Assembly (NCBI GenBank): GCA_030428835.1
Contig: JAUIEP010000037.1
Coordinates: 1-35,290, forward strand
From: Gammaproteobacteria bacterium
GTDB lineage: Bacteria; Pseudomonadota; Gammaproteobacteria; Pseudomonadales; Halieaceae
Direction of reading: 5' to 3'
DNA length: 35,290 nucleotides
Shown: positions 8,021 through 15,714 of the stretch, in pieces
How the letters are laid out: the number at the start of each line of letters is the position of its first letter
How positions within the stretch are numbered: position 1 is the stretch's first letter
Position numbers and translations under genes: made by a program
Notes under the pieces: model-generated
Seen by the model: the letters and a program-made list of their open reading frames with translations, nothing else
Database searches by the model: none
What the model was told of the DNA's origin: nothing

Positions 8021-9577
8021 TCAGGGTGGCTGGTGCATACCGATCGCCGGGTTGGCCGGTATCTCACTGCCGAAATAGTCCGCGGGCGGCACGTCCGGCA
8101 GGCCGAGGCCAGCCGCGATGGCGGGGGAGCCTGCGCGCAGCTTGAAGGCCTCGCCCGCATCGAGCCGTCCCGTGCCGCGCCAGGTAACGTCTTCAAACAA
8201 CGGTTCCTGTGCCACGAAGTTCGTGCCCGAGGGCGGCAGGTTGTAGAACAGGTTGTTGCTGCAGTTGTCGCCGCAGGCGAGCGGTTTGTCCTGCGGTATG
8301 GTCGCGTACACGATGTTGTTGGCGAACAGCATGTCGCCGGCATTGCCGATGGTGTCGAGGGGAATCGTCTCGAGTGCCGTCAATGGCCTCGCCGTGACAA
8401 ACGTGTTGTTGTAGATCTCGATGTCGTTGTGGGTGCCCAGGGTGGGAAACTTGCAGGGCGAGACGTTCAGCACCTTGCCGTCGTCAACGCTGAGGTTGTA
8501 GCGCACTATCCCGGTGTGGGGCTCGTCGTCGCTGCACAGTAGTATGAAGCCGCCCTCGTTGTTGTGGCTGTAGTTGTACTGGATGATGGTGCCTTCCTGC
8601 TCGTTGTCGATATCGAACCCGGTGCCGTCGCAGCCGTCGGTGGGGCTCTGCCCGAAGCGATAGTCGGAGACCTCGTTGTACTGGATGACGGCATTGATGG
8701 AATTCCACGTCCAGATGCCCGCGGCGCAGTTGCGCTCCGCACTCTGCCAGTCCCTGCCCGCGAGGTTGCCCGCGCGCACCACGTTGTGCTCCACGAGGGC
8801 GCCCGAGGTCCCGTGCACCACGATGCCGTCGCCCTGCAGCCGGCGCAGCGTGTTGCCGCGGATGACGATGTTCTGCCCGGCCGCGGGCCACGGCTCGTGC
8901 GCCCGGGGCCGTTCGCTGGTGCTCGCGGAGGTGGCGTCGAAGTAGATGCCGCTGCGGCCCACGTCCTCGATCAGGTTGTTTTCTATGAGCACGCCGTCGA
9001 ACTGGGTATCGGTGGTATCGAAGCGTGAATCCGAGGTGATGCCGCCGCCGCGCTTGGCGGTGCCGTTGAACGTGACCAGGCCGGTGACATCGTGGATATA
9101 CATGTCGCGTATGACAATGTTCTCGACCCTGGACTGCACCGCCAGCAGGTAGATGCCGCTGTGTGGTTCGGAGAGATTGCCCGGATTGGTGAGCTCGAGA
9201 TTCTCGACCACGAGGTGCGCCAGGTCCTCCAGCAGTACGGCGGCGCGGTGCATTCCCTGCGCGGCGATATGCGGCAGCGGCCCGTCGCCGTAGGCGCCGA
9301 TGAGCGCGGGGTGTTCCGCCGACCCGGCGCCGAGGGGTTGCAGCATGCCGTTACAGGTAGTCCCGCGCTTGAACAGCAGCCGGTCGCCCGGTGCGAGGAC
9401 GACGGCATTGGCATCCGACAGGTCGGACCACGGCGACTTCTTGGTACCGCTACCTGCGACCGCGGCGCTGCAGTCGACGTAGTACCGGGTACCGACGCCG
9501 TTGTCCGACGAACCATCGCTGCACGCGGCAACCGTCAGCGCTGCCAGCAGGCAGGCCAGGAGTGTTCTGAATGGCAT
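8021..9577 (-). CDS. Right-handed beta-helix (pectate-lyase fold) lipoprotein
   Basis: This is a 518-residue lipoprotein with signal LAALTVAAC (lipidated Cys19). After a YYVDCSAAVAGSGTKKSPW start comes a long series of parallel beta-helix rungs, with repeats such as IVIRGNTLRRL, ALVEHNVVRAG, AVIQYNEVSDY, TIIQYNYSHNNEGG and DIEIYNNTFV. This is the pattern of right-handed beta-helix polysaccharide-active proteins (PL6 or pectin-lyase-like folds). The end, ADYFGSEIPANPAIGMHQ, is typical of such secreted proteins. GAGGAG lies about 9 nt before the ATG. It heads a probable operon with DUF885. Polysaccharide binding or cleavage is likely, but I cannot assign catalytic residues or a sugar. Confidence 0.85.
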   Translation of the reverse strand: MPFRTLLACLLAALTVAACSDGSSDNGVGTRYYVDCSAAVAGSGTKKSPWSDLSDANAVVLAPGDRLLFKRGTTCNGMLQPLGAGSAEHPALIGAYGDGPLPHIAAQGMHRAAVLLEDLAHLVVENLELTNPGNLSEPHSGIYLLAVQSRVENIVIRDMYIHDVTGLVTFNGTAKRGGGITSDSRFDTTDTQFDGVLIENNLIEDVGRSGIYFDATSASTSERPRAHEPWPAAGQNIVIRGNTLRRLQGDGIVVHGTSGALVEHNVVRAGNLAGRDWQSAERNCAAGIWTWNSINAVIQYNEVSDYRFGQSPTDGCDGTGFDIDNEQEGTIIQYNYSHNNEGGFILLCSDDEPHTGIVRYNLSVDDGKVLNVSPCKFPTLGTHNDIEIYNNTFVTARPLTALETIPLDTIGNAGDMLFANNIVYATIPQDKPLACGDNCSNNLFYNLPPSGTNFVAQEPLFEDVTWRGTGRLDAGEAFKLRAGSPAIAAGLGLPDVPPADYFGSEIPANPAIGMHQPP

Positions 9578-9629
9578 GGGTTTACGGCTCCTCGGTGTTG
9601 TTTTATTTATGGCAGGCTGTGCGGAGACG

Positions 9630-10394
9630 TCACGGAATGAACTGTTCGTTGAGAATGCGCTCTTCGAGGTTGTGGTCGGAGTCGAACAGCAGGGTCACCT
9701 CGCGCTCCCGGTCGATACACACCTCGACTTCCGCGACGTTGCGCACCTCGTGCGCGTCCGCCACGGCGCTCACCGGCCGCTTGTAGTTGTCGAGGATGGT
9801 CAGCGTGATCTGCGTGTCCTCGGGCAGGATGGCGCCTTTCCAGCGGCGCGGGCGGAAGGCGCTGATCGGCGTCAGCGCGAGCACCCCGGAGCCGATCGGC
9901 AGAATGGGGCCGTGCGCCGACAGGTTGTAGGCGGTGCTGCCGGCCGGGGTGGCCACCAGGCAGCCGTCGCACATGAGTTTATCGATGCGCACCTTGCCGT
10001 CCACCGACACGCGGATGTTGGCCGCCTGGCGGGTCTGCCGCAGCAGCGAGACCTCGTTGTAGCCGTAGGAGTCCTGTTGCACGCCCGAATCCGTCGTCAC
10101 CCGCATGCGCAGGGGGCGCAGTTTCTCCTCGTGGGCGTTTTCCAGTCGCGCCTGCAGGTCGTCCATCTCGAAGGAATTGAGCAGGAAGCCCACGGTGCCG
10201 CGGTTCATCCCGTAGATGGGGCGGCCGTAGGTGACATTGCGGTGGATCGCCTCCAGCATGTAGCCGTCGCCGCCCAGCGCGACGATGACATCGGCCTCTT
10301 CCGGGCTCACGGATTCGTACTTTTCCGACAGCACCTGCAGGGCGTCCTGGGCGTCCGGGCCGCGGCTCGCGACGAAAGCAATCTTCTTGGTCAC
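9630..10394 (-). CDS. nadK: NAD kinase, short (alphaproteobacterial-like) form
   Basis: NAD kinase phosphorylates NAD to NADP. At 254 residues this is short for a gammaproteobacterial enzyme (about 290). The motifs are VALGGDGYML (GGDG at 41-44), the NE pair at 113-114, and CDGCLVATPAGSTAY at 142-156, the diagnostic NAD-binding signature. The opening VTKKIAFVASRGPDAQDAL and the SPEEADVIV phrase resemble the short enzymes of Alphaproteobacteria. The frame stays open far upstream (to 11102), but GTG 10394 has GAGGG at 7 nt spacing and gives the complete family N-terminus. The gene follows the lipase gene on the same strand with a 115-bp gap and probably has its own promoter. Confidence 0.93.
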   Translation of the reverse strand: MTKKIAFVASRGPDAQDALQVLSEKYESVSPEEADVIVALGGDGYMLEAIHRNVTYGRPIYGMNRGTVGFLLNSFEMDDLQARLENAHEEKLRPLRMRVTTDSGVQQDSYGYNEVSLLRQTRQAANIRVSVDGKVRIDKLMCDGCLVATPAGSTAYNLSAHGPILPIGSGVLALTPISAFRPRRWKGAILPEDTQITLTILDNYKRPVSAVADAHEVRNVAEVEVCIDREREVTLLFDSDHNLEERILNEQFIP

Positions 10395-10439
10395 TGTGTT
10401 TCCCTCAAGCCGGTGCGTCCGCACCTCGTCCGTGATCGG

Positions 10440-10449
10440 GTGTATACAC
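10440..10449. promoter_or_regulatory. Palindrome upstream of nadK
   Basis: GTGTATACAC is a perfect 10-bp palindrome 45 bp before the nadK start, in the only AT-rich patch of this gap. TTGACA also occurs upstream on the minus strand, but no well-spaced -10 is evident. It is a candidate operator or promoter element. Confidence 0.3.
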
Positions 10450-10509
10450 TGACTTAAGGTCCCGGATGTGTCAAAGCCCGCAGTCGGGTGTTTATCCGGG
10501 AGATGGCGC

Positions 10510-11790
10510 TCAGCGTCCGAGCCACGACTGCAGCTGGTCGAGCACCCTGCGGTCACCCAGCATGGCCAGGTGGCCGACGTTGTAGATGATGCGCGTGTGT
10601 TCGCGCGGGAAGTCCAGTGCGAAGTCCGGGTTGGCGTGCCTGCCGGTTGCACTGGCGGGGTGTACCAGGCCATCGCCCAGGAGCCTCCCCAGCCCGCTCC
10701 CGGGGCCCGCGGACAGCGTCCCGGCAAGCGCGTAGTGTTGTATGCCCGCCGCCAGCGGGATCGGCCTGCGCCTGTCGCTGTGATCCTCGTGCGCGTCGTG
10801 GTGTTGCCAGTCATCGTCGCAGACGTTGCCGTGCCGCAGGTCAGTGATGCCGGCGCTGCGCATCCTGCCCGGTGCCGCCAGCGGGGCGGTGTAGGGACTC
10901 CGGGTGAGGCCCTTCTGCAGCCAGAAGCCACCGCGTTCCAGGGCGGCCCCGTGATGTGGCGTGCCGATGTACACGGCCTTGTCCACCTTGTCGCGCCAGG
11001 CGTGGCCCTCCGTGTCGGCGGTGTGCAGCGCGCTGCGCACGACCAGGCCGCCCATGCTGAACCCGATGAGGGTGATGGATGCCACGGGCGTCGGCCAGGC
11101 ATCCAGCAGGCCGCTTACCTGCGCGCAGAGTTCGCGCCCGTTCGTCGATATGTGCCGGCCCGAGTTGTACAGGGCGTAAACCGGCGAGTAACCGAACTTT
11201 GCAGAGAGCGCCTCGGCGTGGTTGTGCTGGTCCGCTGTCCACTCGCGATCGTTCATGCACAGGCCGTGTACGAGGAGGAGGATGTGTCGGCCGGCTGCGA
11301 AACCGCTCTCGACCAGCGCTTGCGGGCGCGGGTGGATCTCCACCGGGCGCCTGGCCGTCTCGAACAGGCCGGAGAAGGGTGTCTTGCCGCTCCCGGTTGT
11401 CCGCCCGTCGTCATCCGGGCGCGGCAGGAACACGCGGAGCTGCATCGGGATCGCGAGCGGGTTGCCGCTGTTTTCGAAGTGATCGCCGCAGACGCCGTTC
11501 AGGGCGGCGACCACGGCCTCCCTGTGCGGGCCCGGTGGCGCCCCGCGATCCAGCAGCGGGGCCGCGCCGGCCAGGAGCGTTCGGGTGAAGCCGCGCGCGA
11601 GATGGTTCGCGCCCCGGATGGCGCTGTAGACGGAACCGGCGATGCCCTGCGCGGCGCCCCCGGGCGCGGCGCCGAGGGGCCACGGGGTGGCCGCGATGTT
11701 GCGGTGCATGTCCTCGACGATCCGTGTCGTGCCGCCGATCATGTCGAATACGAGGTCGGCGCCGCCTCGCACGGTCTTGCCGGTGTCCAT
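10510..11790 (-). CDS. Alpha/beta hydrolase, lipase-like
   Basis: This is a 426-residue hydrolase with the triacylglycerol-lipase-like pattern: LLLVHGLCMN at about 171-180 (HG oxyanion loop) and LIGFSMGGLV with nucleophile Ser245 in GFSMGG. Then come KAVYIGTPHHGA and a C-terminal IIYNVGHLAML, whose His is the likely catalytic base. The first 85 residues are unusual: a Gly/Ala-rich amphipathic segment (ADLVFDMIGGTTRIVEDMH and then GGAAQGIAGSVYSAIRGANH) and no clear signal peptide, so it may act in the cytoplasm or on a membrane or granule surface. The ATG overlaps the upstream TGA by 1 nt (TGATG), which sets the start and indicates coupling to the RHH/zinc-ribbon protein. The frame continues upstream to 11985, but that part is antiparallel noise inside the upstream gene. 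The lipid substrate is unknown. Confidence 0.88.
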   Translation of the reverse strand: MDTGKTVRGGADLVFDMIGGTTRIVEDMHRNIAATPWPLGAAPGGAAQGIAGSVYSAIRGANHLARGFTRTLLAGAAPLLDRGAPPGPHREAVVAALNGVCGDHFENSGNPLAIPMQLRVFLPRPDDDGRTTGSGKTPFSGLFETARRPVEIHPRPQALVESGFAAGRHILLLVHGLCMNDREWTADQHNHAEALSAKFGYSPVYALYNSGRHISTNGRELCAQVSGLLDAWPTPVASITLIGFSMGGLVVRSALHTADTEGHAWRDKVDKAVYIGTPHHGAALERGGFWLQKGLTRSPYTAPLAAPGRMRSAGITDLRHGNVCDDDWQHHDAHEDHSDRRRPIPLAAGIQHYALAGTLSAGPGSGLGRLLGDGLVHPASATGRHANPDFALDFPREHTRIIYNVGHLAMLGDRRVLDQLQSWLGR

Positions 11791-12254
11791 CAGTTTTCCC
11801 CCTCGTTCGGGTGTGCTTGCTCGACCGACGCTCCCGCGGCAGGCGACAGGTCCCCGAGGCAATCGAGGCAGAGCAGCGTCGGCCGGGGGCCGGGCGGCAG
11901 CCCAACCGCCGCGCGTTGTCCCTTCGGCAGGATCGTGTTGCACTGGTCGCAGACACCGTTCACGTTCAGGATGGCCTCCTGCCACCCGATGATCGCGGCG
12001 CCCGGCTCCGGTTCGTCCTGCACGGCGCGCCTGCCCGTGAAGACCCGTGCGATCTCGGAGCTGTCCGTGACGACGCCCTCGACCAGGTCAAACGTGTTCA
12101 GCAGGACGTTGCGCACGATGGTCGAGACCGACATGCCCAGTTGCTCCGCGCGGTCGCGAAGTTCCTCGTCGAGTTGCTCGGGTATGCGCGCCTGCAGCAC
12201 GCGATCCTTGGTCTGGCGGCGGGTGCCGCCCTGGCGTTTGCGGCTCTTTGGCAT
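11790..12254 (-). CDS. Ribbon-helix-helix protein with C-terminal zinc ribbon
   Basis: This is a 154-residue protein in two parts. Residues about 17-55 match a ribbon-helix-helix DNA-binding fold: DRVLQARIPEQLDEELRDRA forms the strand and first helix, then LGMSVSTIVRNVLLNTF. Residues 102-132 hold two CxxC pairs (Cys102, Cys105, Cys129, Cys132), giving a four-Cys zinc site. The N-terminus is very basic. GGAGG precedes the ATG. Directly upstream is an AT-rich gap with a palindrome and spaced repeats suited to RHH binding, so autoregulation is likely. It is coupled by TGATG to the lipase, whose expression it probably controls. I do not know a named family with this exact combination. Confidence 0.85.
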   Translation of the reverse strand: MPKSRKRQGGTRRQTKDRVLQARIPEQLDEELRDRAEQLGMSVSTIVRNVLLNTFDLVEGVVTDSSEIARVFTGRRAVQDEPEPGAAIIGWQEAILNVNGVCDQCNTILPKGQRAAVGLPPGPRPTLLCLDCLGDLSPAAGASVEQAHPNEGEN

Positions 12255-12308
12255 CGTGTGAACCTCCTGTTTGGGCAGGTCAGGCTGTGGGGCATACGCC
12301 CAGCTTAG

Positions 12309-12342
12309 TTACAATGTAATACAAATGTCAATTTATGTAATA
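12309..12342. promoter_or_regulatory. AT-rich operator/promoter region between the RHH gene and the kinase gene
   Basis: TTACAATGTAA at 12309-12319 is a palindrome around its central base. ATGTAATA occurs at 12314-12321 and again at 12335-12342, exactly 21 bp (two helical turns) apart. On the minus strand TTGACA sits at 12331-12326, a perfect -35 box pointing to the RHH gene, although the matching -10 is poor. This is the most AT-rich stretch for several kilobases. Repeated short sites in phase are what RHH dimers bind cooperatively. Confidence 0.55.
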
Positions 12343-12452
12343 TATCGCGTCGCGGCGAGCTTGCGCTGCCGCAAGGAAAACCGCCCCGAAACATGTTGCG
12401 ATACAGTGCAGTATCTCTCTCCCGCAACCCGGTGCCTCTGCCCGTGACGACA

Positions 12453-13505
12453 ATGAACACACCGCTTGGGCGAAACGCGCAGCACCTGGAGTGGCTGTGC
12501 GAACGGTTTGACCTGGGCAGGCCCCGGGGGGAACCCATCGCTGTCGCGGGCGGCTTCCACCACAGGATGTGGCGGCTGGACACCGGCGCGGGTGCCTTCG
12601 CGATCAAGCAGTTGGCCGACGACGTGGACGTCTGCGATGTCGCGACCCGCACGCGCCTGAATGCGACAGAGTCCGTGGCCGCGGCTTTCGCCGCGCTGGG
12701 CATACCGGCGCTGGCCTCCCTGTGTCGCGACGGCGAGCACCTGCAGGTGCTCGACGGCGGCGGCTACCTCGTATTCCCGTGGACGGACTGGCGGGCACGT
12801 GACAGGAACGCGATCGAGCCCTGTCACGCCCGGTGCGTCGCGCGCATACTCGCGCGGATGCACGGTGCGGACCTCCAGGTTGCCGGACTGGCCGGGCCCG
12901 CCACCTGGCCGCTCACGGCCGCGCGGCTGACCGACCTGCTCGAGCTCGCGCAGCGCAGGAACGTGCGCGAGGCGGACCACCTGCGCGGGCGCGTCGACGA
13001 CATCCTCGCCGTCGTCGAGCGCCAGGCGTCGGCGCAGTCGGTGCTGTCCGCGAGGAGCGTCGTGAGCCACGGCGACCTGGACCACAAGAACGTCCTGTGG
13101 GGGCCGGACGGGGAGCCGCTGCTGATCGACTGGGAGTCGGCCAGGCCGATCAACCCTACCTACGAGTTGCTGCTCGAGGCACTGGACTGGAGCGGTATCG
13201 CGGCGAACTTCGAGGTCGCGCCGTTTGACAACTTCCTCTCCGCCTACGTGCGGGAGGGCGGCGAGATTGACGCGGCGGCTGTCCCGGCGGCGTTCGACGC
13301 CATCCTGGGCGCCTGGGTCAACTGGATGCTGTATAACGTGGGCCGCGCGGCCGGCGTGGAAGACCTGCGCCAGCGCGCCATCGGCACGGAACAGATCGAC
13401 CTCGCCGTGAGCGCGCTGTTGCACCTGGAACGCAATATTCCCCGCCTCAAGGACATCGCCGGGCGACACGCCCGGCAACGCCCCCGGGAGCTGCGCCGTG
13501 TTTGA
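12453..13505 (+). CDS. APH/homoserine-kinase-like phosphotransferase
   Basis: This 350-residue protein has the APH fold. It shows GGFHHRMWRL (33-42), AIKQL with ATP-binding Lys52, VVSHGDLDHKNVLW with the catalytic loop HGD at 206-208 and Asn213, and LLIDWE with metal-binding Asp226. The GGFHHRMW start and lack of a signal peptide fit the homoserine kinase/SrkA-like branch of APH proteins, not drug-resistance enzymes. An in-frame ATG exists at 12393, but neither start has a good ribosome site; 12453 begins where family similarity begins. Its last 8 nt overlap the phosphatase gene, so the two are co-translated. The substrate (a small molecule, a sugar or protein serine) is unknown. Upstream is the AT-rich region shared with the RHH gene. 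Confidence 0.85.
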   Translation: MNTPLGRNAQHLEWLCERFDLGRPRGEPIAVAGGFHHRMWRLDTGAGAFAIKQLADDVDVCDVATRTRLNATESVAAAFAALGIPALASLCRDGEHLQVLDGGGYLVFPWTDWRARDRNAIEPCHARCVARILARMHGADLQVAGLAGPATWPLTAARLTDLLELAQRRNVREADHLRGRVDDILAVVERQASAQSVLSARSVVSHGDLDHKNVLWGPDGEPLLIDWESARPINPTYELLLEALDWSGIAANFEVAPFDNFLSAYVREGGEIDAAAVPAAFDAILGAWVNWMLYNVGRAAGVEDLRQRAIGTEQIDLAVSALLHLERNIPRLKDIAGRHARQRPRELRRV

Positions 13506-14520
13506 CCTGTCGGCCTGCCACGTGGAGCGCACGCCGCACAAGGACTACCTCGTGACGTGGCACTCGCTGCACCCGGGGCAGCGCGTGTCGGTCTTCATGA
13601 CGGATGATCCCGGGCTGTACTACTCGGGTGCGGACCGCGGGCTGCCGGTGGTCGAGACCACGAATGAGCAGGTGGTGATAGCCAATCCCGACCCGCTGGT
13701 CAGGCATTACTTCTACCTCCTGTCCGAACACGGCGAGGGCGTGGTGCTGGCGGAGCGCCGCCTGCCGCTGGAGGGCACGCCGAATTTTCGCGACCTGGGC
13801 GGCTACGTGACCGGGGAGGGCGGGCGCCTGAAATGGGGCAAGCTCTACCGCTCCAGCAAGCTGTCGGGTCTCACCGAGGACGACCTGCACCGCGTGCGCC
13901 GGCTCGGCCTGACGCTGGTCTGCGACTTCCGCCAGGCCGTGGAACAGGAGCTGGATCCCACGCACCTCGGCGAGGATCACACTCACCTGTTGGCCAACCT
14001 GCCCGTGAGTCCGGGCAGTGCGCAGAATTTCATGGAGAACCTGCACAACGGCATCATCGTGGTCGACAACGTGTCCGACTTCATGCTCGACATGAATCGC
14101 GACTTCGTCCACAGCCAGTTGCCGCGGTACGCGGAGATGTTCCAGTTATTGCTGACGGGCGACCAGCAGGTGTTGATCCACTGCGCCTCCGGCAAGGACC
14201 GCACGGGTTTCGGCTCAGCGCTGATTCTCGATGTGCTCGGCGTGCCCGAGGACGACATCGTCGACGACTACATGCTGACCAATCGCTACCTGCCGATCGA
14301 CGAGGAGGTCGAGCGGCTGGCGGGCCAGTTCGCGGATCACACCGGCGCGCCGGTGACGGAAGAGGTGCTGCGGCCCCTGATGGAGGTCAGGCCGGAGTAC
14401 ATCCGCGCCTGTTTCGAAGAGATCCGCAAGCACTACGCGTCGAAGGAACACTTCTACGAGGCGGCGCTGGATCTCGACGCCGCGAGAATAACCGCGCTGC
14501 GGGACCGCTACCTGCACTAG
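13498..14520 (+). CDS. Tyrosine/lipid phosphatase (Y_phosphatase3, MptpB-like)
   Basis: This is a 340-residue cysteine-dependent phosphatase. The P-loop is HCASGKDRTG with Cys229 and Arg235. Upstream is the family signature GTPNFRDLGGY (93-103), then LYRSSKLSGLT and LVCDFRQAVEQE. These match the dual-specificity/lipid phosphatase group that includes mycobacterial MptpB. Residues 1-90 form an additional N-terminal beta-rich domain (VTWHSLHPGQRVSVFMTDDP and following) seen in some family members. The GTG start at 13498 has GGGAG 7 nt upstream and overlaps the kinase stop by 8 nt. The protein has no signal peptide. Coupling to a phosphotransferase suggests that the pair adds and removes phosphate on the same or related substrates, which is inference. 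Confidence 0.92.
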   Translation: MFDLSACHVERTPHKDYLVTWHSLHPGQRVSVFMTDDPGLYYSGADRGLPVVETTNEQVVIANPDPLVRHYFYLLSEHGEGVVLAERRLPLEGTPNFRDLGGYVTGEGGRLKWGKLYRSSKLSGLTEDDLHRVRRLGLTLVCDFRQAVEQELDPTHLGEDHTHLLANLPVSPGSAQNFMENLHNGIIVVDNVSDFMLDMNRDFVHSQLPRYAEMFQLLLTGDQQVLIHCASGKDRTGFGSALILDVLGVPEDDIVDDYMLTNRYLPIDEEVERLAGQFADHTGAPVTEEVLRPLMEVRPEYIRACFEEIRKHYASKEHFYEAALDLDAARITALRDRYLH

Positions 14521-14531
14521 GCGCGGTGCGC

Positions 14532-15047
14532 TCAGTAGCAAAAGCCCATGAACGTGATCCCCGGCGCGAGCGCCAGGCGCCAGGCCAGCTCGACATCGGG
14601 GCTGAACTCGGGGTCGTGCATGGCCACCGCTTTTACCAGGCTTTCGAGCCACAGGTCGTAAAACTCCGGCGGTATGTCCTGCCCTCGGCGGCTGTGGACT
14701 TCCGCCAGTCGTCGCAGGTGGGTGCCGGGTGAGCGCGTCCGGTTGAACTCCAGCAACATGAGCAGCGAATCGTGCAGCATGGTGCGTTGCGCGCTCATGT
14801 CGGTGTGCGCGAAGCGCTCCCGGACGAACGGCGATGCGGCGAGAAAGTCCGCGTAGAAGTCGCTGATGAAGCCCGGGTTGTAGGCGCCCATGCCCAGTAT
14901 CCGCTCGAAACTCGCGTCGAATACGTCGTCGTAGTTCGCCGCTGCCTGTTCCAGCGCGGTACCGGCCTTCATCCCGGCGGTCCCGCTGTACTTGTGCGCG
15001 CCTGCTTCGTGGTCACGGACTGTTCTCCAGGAAAGGATGTCACCCAC
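14532..15047 (-). CDS. Single-domain globin
   Basis: This 171-residue protein has the globin helical pattern: FISDFYADFLAASPFVRERF (B to C/D helices), SAQRTMLHDSLLMLLEF (E helix region), LRRLAEVHSRRG (F helix with His118 as probable proximal heme ligand), IPPEFYDLWLESLVKAV (G helix) and PDVELAWRLALAPGITFM (H helix). It has no reductase or sensor domain, so it is a stand-alone globin for oxygen, NO or redox sensing. The GTG at 15047 overlaps the stop of the upstream small gene by 8 nt. An ATG at 14972 is the alternative, and neither has a strong Shine-Dalgarno sequence. It is convergent with the phosphatase gene (11-bp gap). Confidence 0.8.
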   Translation of the reverse strand: MGDILSWRTVRDHEAGAHKYSGTAGMKAGTALEQAAANYDDVFDASFERILGMGAYNPGFISDFYADFLAASPFVRERFAHTDMSAQRTMLHDSLLMLLEFNRTRSPGTHLRRLAEVHSRRGQDIPPEFYDLWLESLVKAVAMHDPEFSPDVELAWRLALAPGITFMGFCY

Positions 15048-15315
15048 CGACGAAGCGCATGAGCGACAGCAGCATCTGTGTGCGCCGCCTGGTCTCGGCT
15101 TCCTTGAACAGGCGCAGCTGCTCGTTGTAGCCGTTCGCCAGCAGGTTCAGGTAGTCGACGATCTCGTTGTGCCTCTGCACGTCCTGTAAGTCGGACAGTG
15201 CGGCCTCCTGGTCCCGGATGAAGCCCTGCAGCGTTTCGCCGTAGGCCTGCATGTCCTCGAAGGATGCGGTTTCTCCCCTCGGCAGTTGAATCAAGGTTGG
15301 GTTTGACGACGCCAT
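15040..15315 (-). CDS. Small coiled-coil protein upstream of the globin
   Basis: This 91-residue protein opens with MASSNPTLIQLPRGE and then has an almost continuous helix (SFEDMQAYGETLQGFIRDQE, then ALSDLQDVQRHNEIVDYLN, then EQLRLFKEAETRRRTQ), ending MRFVGG. AGGA precedes the ATG at 15315. The frame extends upstream to 15558, but that part is low-complexity basic sequence with no family look. Its stop overlaps the globin GTG by 8 nt, so it is probably translated together with the globin and may be its partner or scaffold. I do not recognise a family. Confidence 0.75.
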   Translation of the reverse strand: MASSNPTLIQLPRGETASFEDMQAYGETLQGFIRDQEAALSDLQDVQRHNEIVDYLNLLANGYNEQLRLFKEAETRRRTQMLLSLMRFVGG

Positions 15316-15714
15316 AGGTCCTGCCCCCTGTCGGTGCGTAGTGTGATGCGGGCAGGGCTGTCGCTCCCGCCCACACGGAGGTAGCAATAAGGATGCCAAC
15401 ACGTCTCGGGGATATTCAGGTATGCCGGTTGTCGGCCGCACGGCGCTGCAGTGCCGCGGCCTCCTTGCCGCCGGCCAGGCGCGGCGCTCGTTTGCGCCGT
15501 GGCGGCATGTCTTCGGCCGCCCGGCCCCGCGCCACTTTTTGACGCACGCGATCACCAATGTGAGGCAGAATGCGCCTGTTCGTACCGCGACGGCCCGCCC
15601 GTGGATGGCAGCGGCCCGCTCCGGCAGCGGCTGCCCGACCTGCCGCGGGCCCGGGCAAGGCGGTATGCTACGCTTTTACCAGAGCAGTCCCAGCTCGGCA
15701 GAGGAGGCCCGGCC
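15316..15714. other. 399-bp non-coding divergent gap
   Basis: This gap lies between the small coiled-coil gene and the aldehyde dehydrogenase. It is GC-rich throughout. Weak promoter-like words are TTGACG at 15539-15544 and TATGCT at 15662-15667, the latter about 50 bp before the dehydrogenase ATG, but neither has a well-spaced partner. I see no RNA gene, no repeat of note and no credible small ORF. The open frames crossing it have no ribosome site and no recognisable protein pattern. Confidence 0.5.

Noticed and set aside
9630-11102. NAD kinase fused to a long N-terminal part
   Set aside because: The extra part is an out-of-frame reading of the lipase gene; GTG 10394 with GAGGG gives the normal enzyme.
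10468-12261. 597-codon open frame on the plus strand
   Set aside because: It runs antisense to the lipase and RHH genes, has no ribosome site, and gives compositionally biased protein. It is a shadow frame.
12453-13505. Aminoglycoside resistance gene
   Set aside because: The APH catalytic motifs are shared by many kinases; the N-terminal phrase and coupling to a phosphatase point to metabolism or signalling, and there is no mobile-element context.
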